This document shows, in pieces, positions 45,587-53,146 of a stretch of DNA of 53,146 nt (positions are counted from its first letter, which is position 1; each line of letters opens with the position of its first letter). The position numbers were made by a program, and so were the translations under genes. A model generated the notes under the pieces. That model had not been told where the DNA came from. It was given only the letters and a program-made list of their open reading frames with translations, and searched no databases. Origin of the DNA: Xanthobacteraceae bacterium (GTDB lineage: Bacteria; Pseudomonadota; Alphaproteobacteria; Rhizobiales; Xanthobacteraceae); contig JARLIY010000088.1 of assembly GCA_031291475.1 (NCBI GenBank), forward strand, positions 1 to 53,146, given 5' to 3'.

Positions 45587-46492
45587 CTAAAGCGCGGCGG
45601 CCGACATCGTGTCGCAAGCCTCGCGCTTGCCTCCGTTAAAGCCGTTCAAGAACCAGCGCTTGCGCTGGGCGGACGTGCCGTGGGTGAAGGCGTCGGGCAC
45701 GACATAGCCCTGCGCCCGCTTTTGCAAACGGTCGTCGCCGATGGCAGACGCCGTCTGCAGTGCCTGATCGACGTCGCCGGGATCGAGAAAGTGATGCTTT
45801 TGCTGGGCGCGGTTCGCCCACACACCGGCGTGACAATCGGCCTGCAACTCGACGCGCACCTGCAAGCGGTTGACCTCGGCGCGGCTTGCCGCGGCCTCTT
45901 GCATCTGCATGACGCGGGGGAGAAAGCCGAGCTCATCCTGCACGTGATGGCCGACCTCGTGCGCGATCACGTAGGCCTCGGAAAACCTGCACGCCTTGCT
46001 GTCGGAGCAGGCGCCGAATTTGCGCTCCAGATCGTCGAAGAATGCGATATCGAGATAAATGCGCTGGTCGCGCGGACAATAAAACGGCCCGGTGGCGGAT
46101 TGGGCGACGCCGCAACCGCCCTCCTCCGCGCCCGAGAACAGGCGCAGCCGCGGCGGATGATAGGTGCGGCCCTCCGCGGCGAAGATCTCCTTCCAGCGAT
46201 CCTCGGTGTCGCCGAGCACCAAAGCCACGAACTTGCCGGTAGGATCGGTCGGGGTCCCGGCGGTCACCGGAGGGGTCGGAGCGGACTGCTGCGACGGCAA
46301 TCCGCCGCTGAGAATCTGCGCGCCGTTGAGCAGCACGCTCGGATCGATACCGAAGTACCAGCTGATCAGGCCGATGATGACCACCATGCCGATGCCCAGC
46401 GTGCCGCCTCCGCCCGGCAGGCCGCCGCGCGATGCGCTTGCTTCGCGATCGTCTTCGACATTGTCACTGGGACGGAAATCGTCCGTACGCAT
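45587..46492 (-). CDS. Neutral zinc metallopeptidase, YpfJ family
   Basis: The 301-residue protein has a single membrane helix (about 32-47, GIGMVVIIGLISWYF), a Pro-rich linker, and a zinc protease domain with HEVGHH (AHEVGHHVQDELG) followed by a downstream ligand Glu in VELQADCHAGVWA. Conserved CGVAQSATGPFYCPRDQRIYLD marks the YpfJ (UPF0423-type) neutral zinc metallopeptidase family. The active domain would face the periplasm. It diverges from ccrM across a 230-bp region with CtrA-like boxes. Substrate is unknown. Confidence 0.9.
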   Translation of the reverse strand: MRTDDFRPSDNVEDDREASASRGGLPGGGGTLGIGMVVIIGLISWYFGIDPSVLLNGAQILSGGLPSQQSAPTPPVTAGTPTDPTGKFVALVLGDTEDRWKEIFAAEGRTYHPPRLRLFSGAEEGGCGVAQSATGPFYCPRDQRIYLDIAFFDDLERKFGACSDSKACRFSEAYVIAHEVGHHVQDELGFLPRVMQMQEAAASRAEVNRLQVRVELQADCHAGVWANRAQQKHHFLDPGDVDQALQTASAIGDDRLQKRAQGYVVPDAFTHGTSAQRKRWFLNGFNGGKREACDTMSAAAL

Positions 46493-46579
46493 CCGTCATT
46501 CTCCGTTCGCAAATCCGCTGCTCGCCGGCGCCCCGATCGCTCGTTTCAGGACACCAATGTAGCGCCAAAACGCGCGAAA

Positions 46580-46644
46580 TTAACCAAGTATTTCCCGGCA
46601 TTTATTGCCTAGTGATGACGCTGCGCGATTAAACCGATGTTTAC
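46580..46644. promoter_or_regulatory. CtrA-like boxes upstream of ccrM
   Basis: TTAA (46629-46632), N7, TTTAC (46640-46644) matches the CtrA consensus TTAA-N7-TTAAC with one mismatch. A second, weaker box starts at TTAACC (46580), with TTTCC after the 7-base spacer. The better site is about 80 bp before the ccrM start. In Caulobacter ccrM is activated by CtrA late in the cell cycle, so these are plausible sites. Confidence 0.5.
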
Positions 46645-46704
46645 CTTGGCGCGGCATCATCCCGCCTGTCGGTTGTAGGTCCCGCGTCGCCGATCGCGTC
46701 GCCT

Positions 46705-48986
<2,282 letters not shown>

Positions 48987-48995
48987 AGCCGAGGG

Positions 48996-49523
48996 ATGAC
49001 AGAGCGCCCCATAATGAACAAGCCCTCCCGCTCCTTCGCCAAGCCCCTGCGCGACCTTCTCGCCAAGGTCGTCGGCGAGACATTCACGCGGCAGGGTTTT
49101 GCCTCGGCGGAATTGGTGACGCGCTGGACCGAGATCGTCGGCGCGGAGATCGCCGCTCACAGCGAGCCGGTCAAAATCCAATGGCAGCATGCTTCCCCCT
49201 CGCTTCCCTCCTCCGCCGGCGGGGAAGGATCAGGGCGGGCACGGCCGCCGGGCACGCTCATCCTGCGCGTCGAGGGCCCGGCCGCGGTGGAAGTCCAGCA
49301 CCTTGCCGACGTGATCTGCGAACGCGTCAATCGCTTCCTCGGCTGGCGCGCCATCGAACGCATTGCGCTCCGTCAGGCGCCGCTTCGGCATGCATCGCGC
49401 CCCTCGACCCTTCCGCCCGATCCGGCCGAGGCCGCGCGCATCGCCGCCGGCATGCCGGAAATAGCCGACGAAGATTTAAAACAGGCGCTGGCGCGCCTCG
49501 GCGCGGCGGTCAGACATCACTAA
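48996..49523 (+). CDS. DUF721 (DciA-like) protein
   Basis: The 175-residue protein has the DUF721 core LVTRWTEIVGAEIAAHSEPVKIQW and LRVEGPAAVEVQHLADVICERVNRFLGW. DciA-type DUF721 proteins load or assist the replicative helicase DnaB in bacteria without DnaC. Between these two core halves sits an extra loop (about 64-85, SPSLPSSAGGEGSGRARPPG) encoded by a palindromic repeat. ATG 48996 lies immediately after GAGGG; an ATG at 49014 is an alternative. It is followed by dsbA and smc, an arrangement I recall as common in Rhizobiales. Confidence 0.85.
   Translation: MTERPIMNKPSRSFAKPLRDLLAKVVGETFTRQGFASAELVTRWTEIVGAEIAAHSEPVKIQWQHASPSLPSSAGGEGSGRARPPGTLILRVEGPAAVEVQHLADVICERVNRFLGWRAIERIALRQAPLRHASRPSTLPPDPAEAARIAAGMPEIADEDLKQALARLGAAVRHH
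49199..49231. repeat. GC-rich palindrome inside the DUF721 gene, in frame
   Basis: CTTCCC (49203-49208) pairs with GGGAAG (49222-49227) around a CCGCCGGCGG core (49213-49222). The segment encodes the loop that interrupts the DUF721 core, in frame. The shape resembles the intergenic dispersed palindromes in this window, and the in-frame location parallels the palindrome in the uracil-glycosylase gene. Confidence 0.65.
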
Positions 49524-49670
49524 CCTTGCACCACTGACCTTGCCACCAATGCCATCAAACGACCGTGACCAAAGCGGCCGCGCGGGGCCTTGGCGGAATG
49601 TCCGGCTGGTGCCACATTCGCGCCGCAGGATGCGCTTGCAAATGACTTGCCTTCAGATCAGGAGCCGACC

Positions 49671-50333
49671 TTGACGCTGACCCGTCGCCACATGCTCTCG
49701 GCCACCGCGGCCTTCATCCTCGTGGGCGCCGCGGGGACCGTTCTGCCGCGGATCGTGCGGCCGGCCAAAGCCGCCACCCCCGAGATCGACAAGGCGGAGC
49801 TGGCAAAAGCGGGGCCTGACGGCGACGTCGCGCTGGGTTCCGACAAGGCGCCGGTGACCATTATCGAATATGCCTCGATGACCTGCCCGCACTGCGCCCA
49901 TTTCTCCACCACGACCTTTCCCGAATTGCAGAAGCGCTACATCGACGCCGGCAAGGTGCGCTTTATTTTCCGCGAGTTCCCGCTGGACGCGCTGGCGGCC
50001 GCCGGTTTCATGCTGGCGCGGTGCAATGGCAACGACAAATTTTTCCCGATCGTAGAGACCTTGTTCGCCAAACAACCCGAATGGTTGGTCAAGGAGCCGA
50101 TCCCGCCGCTGCAAGCGATCGCCAAGCAATTCGGCTACACCGAGCAGTCGTTCAACCAATGCCTGGCGAATCAGAAGGTGCTCGACGCCATCCAGGATGT
50201 GCGCGATCGCGCCGCCGAGAAGCTCGGGGTTAACTCCACGCCAACTTTTTTCATCAACGGCAAGAAGTTCGTCGGCGATCAATCGATCGACGCCATGGCC
50301 AAGGAGATCGACCCCTATCTCAAGGAAGGATAA
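49671..50333 (+). CDS. DsbA-family thiol-disulfide oxidoreductase, Tat-like export signal
   Basis: The 220-residue protein starts at TTG 49671, preceded by GGAG 6 nt upstream; this start gives TRRHMLSATAAF, a twin-arginine-like signal followed by a hydrophobic stretch and PAKAA cut site. The thioredoxin-fold domain has the active CPHC (C72, C75) in YASMTCPHCAHFS and the cis-Pro in NSTPTFFINGKK. It probably oxidises or isomerises disulfides in periplasmic proteins. The longer frame to 49590 is rejected. It precedes smc on the same strand. Confidence 0.9.
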   Translation: MTLTRRHMLSATAAFILVGAAGTVLPRIVRPAKAATPEIDKAELAKAGPDGDVALGSDKAPVTIIEYASMTCPHCAHFSTTTFPELQKRYIDAGKVRFIFREFPLDALAAAGFMLARCNGNDKFFPIVETLFAKQPEWLVKEPIPPLQAIAKQFGYTEQSFNQCLANQKVLDAIQDVRDRAAEKLGVNSTPTFFINGKKFVGDQSIDAMAKEIDPYLKEG

Positions 50334-50448
50334 GGGTTTTTCGGCCTGAGCCGGGGGCCCCTTGCGGTCGCCGAAGCGCCTCCCTCAGCCGCGGGCTTAC
50401 GGGAAAGGCTGGATAACACCCCAGCCCTGTTGCGCTCGCAACCGCGAC

Positions 50449-50532
50449 GATTCATTCTCCGCGCCGATGCGGCACCCCGGCGACTCAAGGCCCCGCTAAG
50501 GGCATGAGTCATCGATGATTCTTGGACGATTC
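50449..50532. promoter_or_regulatory. Cluster of five GANTC sites upstream of smc
   Basis: GATTC (50449), GACTC (50482), GAGTC (50506), GATTC (50517) and GATTC (50528) lie within 84 bp of the dsbA-smc gap, the last ending 49 bp before the smc ATG. At this GC content roughly one site per 300 bp is expected by chance. CcrM, encoded about 3 kb away, methylates exactly these sites, so smc may follow the cell-cycle methylation switch. No other gene lies in the 248-bp gap. Confidence 0.6.
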
Positions 50533-50581
50533 CGTAACAACTCTTGGCCGCCGCAGCAGGCAAGATGGACCTGACACGCGA

Positions 50582-53146
50582 ATGAAGCTCACGCGGCTGC
50601 GCCTGATCGGCTTTAAATCTTTCGTCGAACCGACCGACTTTGAGATTGAGCCCGGACTGACCGGAGTGGTCGGCCCGAACGGCTGCGGCAAGTCCAATCT
50701 GGTCGAAGCCGTGCGCTGGGTGATGGGCGAATCCTCTTACAAGGCCATGCGCGCGGCGGAGATGGACGACGTCATCTTCTCCGGCAACGCCGACCGTCCG
50801 TCGCGCAATCATGCCGAAGTCAGCGTTCTGGTCGACAACGGCGACCGCAAGGCGCCGGCGGCGTTCAACGACGACGACGCGCTCGAAGTCTCGCGCCGGA
50901 TCACGCGCGAGCAGGGCTCGGTGTTTCGCGTCAACGGCCGCGAAGTGCGCGCGCGCGACGTCGCCATGCTTTTTGCCGATGCCTCGACCGGATCGCGATC
51001 GCCGGCGCTGGTGCATCAAGGCCGTATCGGCGAGATCATCCAGGCGCGCCCCGACCAGCGCCGGCGCGTGCTGGAAGAAGCGGCCGGCATTTCTGGGCTG
51101 CATGTCCGCCGCCACGAGGCGGAGCTGCGGCTCAAGGCCGCCGAGCACAACCTCGCCCGCGCCGAAGACGTCATCGGCCAGCTGGCCGCCCAGGTCGCCT
51201 CGCTCAAGACCCAGGCGCGGCAAGCAGTTCGTTACCGCAACATTTCCGGACAGGTGCGGCGGACCGAAGCGCTGCTCCTGCATTTGCGCTGGCTGGCGGC
51301 GAAAGCCGAAGTCGCCGACGCCGAGCGGACCAAGGATGAAGCCGTTCGCGTCGTCGCCGCGCGCACCTCCGAGCAAACGACGGCGACTACGCGGCAAACC
51401 GAGGTCGCATCCGGCCTGCCGGCGTTGCGCGAGGCCGAGGCCAAGGCCGCGGCAGCGCTCCAGCGCCTGCTCATCGCCCGCGACGCGCTCGAACGCGAGG
51501 AGGCCCGCGCCAAGGAGCGAATCGGCGAACTCGATCGCAGGCTCGAGCAATTCGCCGCCGACCTCGAACGCGAACGCAAGCTCGCGGCCGACGCCGAGGC
51601 GGCGCTCGGTCGGCTCGCCACCGAGGAGAAAGCGCTCAGGGCCGAGGCGCAGGCGAGCGCCGGGCGGCTTAGCGGCGTCAACGGCCGTCTCGCCAAGGCT
51701 GATGCGGCGCTCGCGGCGTCGGAAAGATCGTTTGTCGAGCTGACCGGCGAACTCGCCGACCTGGCCGCGCGGCGCAATCAGTTGCAGACGGCGCTGCACG
51801 ACCATGCCGAGCGCGCCAAAAAGCTGGAAGCCGAAATCGCCAATATCGACTCAGGCCTTGCCGCCACCGGCAGCGGCGAGCCCGATCTCGCGGCACTCGC
51901 CAAGGCGCTGGCCGGCGCCCAGCGCGCCCTCGGCGAAGCGGAGGCCGCGGCGCGTGCGGCGGAAATGGCGCACACGCAAGCGCGCGAAAAACTCGACGCG
52001 GCACGGGCGCCGCTGACCGCCGCCGAGCACAGCGTGCAACGGCTGGAAACCGAAGCGAAGACCATCGGCAAGCTTCTCGCGGTCGAGAACAAAAATCTCT
52101 GGCCGCCGGTGATAGACGCACTCAGCGTCGCCAAGGGCTACGAGAAGGCGCTCGGTGCCGCGCTCGGCGACGATCTCGACGCGCCGGTCGATCCATCGGC
52201 GCCGATGCGCTGGGCCGGCGCCGCGCTCGATCCGGCGGATCCGGCGCTGCCCAAAGGCGCCGCGGCGCTGTCGCGTTTTGTGAAGGCTCCGCCGGAACTG
52301 GCGCGGCGCCTTGCCCAGATCGGGGTCGTCGAACGCGCCGACGGCCCGCGCCTCGTGACGACGCTCAAGCCCGGGCAGCGGCTGGTTTCGCGCGAGGGCG
52401 ATTTGTGGCGCTGGGACGGTTATGCCGTCGCCGCGCACGCTCCGACCGGCGCGGCGCGCCGGCTTGCCGAACGTGGCCGGCTGCAAGCCATCGAAAGCGA
52501 ACTGCGGGCGGCCCGCGGCGAGGTGGAAGCAAAAAGACGCGCGGTTGCCGCCGGCGAAACCGCGCTCACCGCGGCGGCAGCCGCGGAGACCGCGGCGCGG
52601 GCGCGCTGGCGGGAGGCTCAACATTCGACCGATGCGGCGCGCGAGCAGCATGCCGAGGCCGAGCGCGAAATCAGCCGCAACGCGGCGCGCGTCTCCGCGC
52701 TCAAGGAGGCGAAGCAGCGCACCCACGCCGGCCGGAGCGAGGCCCTGGCCGCGTGCAAGGAAGCGGAAAAGGCGCTGGCAGGGCTCGCCGCCGCCGATCT
52801 CGAAGCCAAGCTCGCCGCCGTCAACAATATCATCGCGCGCGACCGCGCGGCGCTCGCCGAGGTGCGCGTCGAAGCGCAGGCGATCGCCCGCGAGGCCGAA
52901 CTCGCCGACCGCCGGCTGCAAGCGATCGCCGCCGAGCGCACGGCCTGGGATGAGCGCAAGGACAGCGCCGCCGCGCAAATCGGCACCATCGGCCAGCGCA
53001 CGCAGGAAGCGAAAAACGAGCGCGCCGAGCTGAGCAACGCGCCGGCGAATTTCACCAGACAGCGTCAAGCCCTGATCGGCGAGATCGAGACCGCCACGGC
53101 CGCGCGCCGCGCCGCCGCCGACCGGCTGGCCGAGGCCGAGGCCGAA
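50582..53146 (+). CDS. smc: Chromosome segregation protein SMC (3' end beyond window)
   Basis: SMC is the coiled-coil ATPase of the condensin complex that organises and separates chromosomes. The visible 855 residues start MKLTRLRLIGFKSFVEPTDF, with Walker A GPNGCGKS (31-38), the Q-loop and a region LVHQGRIGEIIQARPDQRRRVLEEAAGISG, a long Ala/Glu/Arg-rich first coiled coil, and a hinge around residues 505-620 (LWPPVIDALSVAKGYEKALGAAL). The second coil is under way at the edge; signature and Walker B motifs lie beyond it. The ATG at 50582 lacks a strong ribosome site. The frame is open throughout. Confidence 0.95.
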   Translation, partial: MKLTRLRLIGFKSFVEPTDFEIEPGLTGVVGPNGCGKSNLVEAVRWVMGESSYKAMRAAEMDDVIFSGNADRPSRNHAEVSVLVDNGDRKAPAAFNDDDALEVSRRITREQGSVFRVNGREVRARDVAMLFADASTGSRSPALVHQGRIGEIIQARPDQRRRVLEEAAGISGLHVRRHEAELRLKAAEHNLARAEDVIGQLAAQVASLKTQARQAVRYRNISGQVRRTEALLLHLRWLAAKAEVADAERTKDEAVRVVAARTSEQTTATTRQTEVASGLPALREAEAKAAAALQRLLIARDALEREEARAKERIGELDRRLEQFAADLERERKLAADAEAALGRLATEEKALRAEAQASAGRLSGVNGRLAKADAALAASERSFVELTGELADLAARRNQLQTALHDHAERAKKLEAEIANIDSGLAATGSGEPDLAALAKALAGAQRALGEAEAAARAAEMAHTQAREKLDAARAPLTAAEHSVQRLETEAKTIGKLLAVENKNLWPPVIDALSVAKGYEKALGAALGDDLDAPVDPSAPMRWAGAALDPADPALPKGAAALSRFVKAPPELARRLAQIGVVERADGPRLVTTLKPGQRLVSREGDLWRWDGYAVAAHAPTGAARRLAERGRLQAIESELRAARGEVEAKRRAVAAGETALTAAAAAETAARARWREAQHSTDAAREQHAEAEREISRNAARVSALKEAKQRTHAGRSEALAACKEAEKALAGLAAADLEAKLAAVNNIIARDRAALAEVRVEAQAIAREAELADRRLQAIAAERTAWDERKDSAAAQIGTIGQRTQEAKNERAELSNAPANFTRQRQALIGEIETATAARRAAADRLAEAEAE

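Overview
The window reads as chromosomal DNA of a high-GC alphaproteobacterium of the order Hyphomicrobiales (Rhizobiales), closest in style to the Bradyrhizobium, Rhodopseudomonas and Pseudolabrys group. Support comes from the CcrM-type GANTC methylase, CtrA-like and GAAC-N7-GAAC LexA-like boxes, TIGR02301, DUF3096 and DUF2007 proteins, split glyQ/glyS, the mutY / DUF721 / dsbA / smc run, and several families of dispersed palindromes of the kind common in that group. This placement is inference from gene content; no 16S gene or other decisive marker lies in the window.

Layout. 1-626: the 5' end of an IS110-family transposase with its structured leader, next to an AT-richer phasin gene, probably acquired DNA. 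787-4721: housekeeping block (SRAP, Nudix, TIGR02301, small protein, YgfZ, Tag). 4768-11202: accessory block made of a sugar-type ABC importer (binding protein, terminator, permease, then an unusual ATPase-permease fusion) divergent from a short MetE-like methyltransferase. 11263-15289: HD hydrolase, protein phosphatase, secreted Cys-rich protein, AcuI-type reductase and an MFS permease. 15395-18638: divergent cell wall hydrolase and PAS chemoreceptor. 18652-27720: ppdK, DUF3096, the coupled set glyQ-CDGSH-glyS, a small membrane protein, SppA-type peptidase, TrmN6-like methylase and DUF2007. 27863-34318: GT-C-like membrane protein, GT2 transferase, long-chain polyprenyl diphosphate synthase, ispE and a secreted TPR protein. 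34467-39565: ETF-QO, family-4-like uracil glycosylase and a bd/CIO quinol oxidase. 39572-45541: GT39-like protein, rnhB, SplB-like radical SAM protein, GT2-like protein, MarR-GNAT fusion, moaB. 45587-53146: YpfJ metalloprotease, ccrM, mutY, DUF721, DsbA, and smc running off the right edge.

How genes work together. DNA upkeep is prominent (SRAP, Tag, family-4-like UDG, RnhB, MutY, SplB-like radical SAM, CcrM, SMC, DciA-like DUF721). The regulatory DNA fits: a LexA-like box lies before the radical SAM gene, CtrA-like and GANTC sites lie before ccrM, and five GANTC sites lie within 84 bp before smc. Isoprenoid supply (ispE, polyprenyl synthase) can feed ubiquinone, which ETF-QO reduces and the CIO oxidase reoxidises. 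The GT2 enzyme probably charges a polyprenyl phosphate with a sugar that GT-C-type proteins could use.

No CRISPR array, tRNA, rRNA or complete mobile element was found. The most interesting signals are the IS110 leader (bridge-RNA candidate), the CDGSH gene coupled by ATGA overlaps between the two subunits of one tRNA synthetase, the ATPase-permease fusion, palindromic repeats sitting in frame inside two genes, a REPIN-like doublet, and the LexA, MarR, CtrA and GANTC sites.
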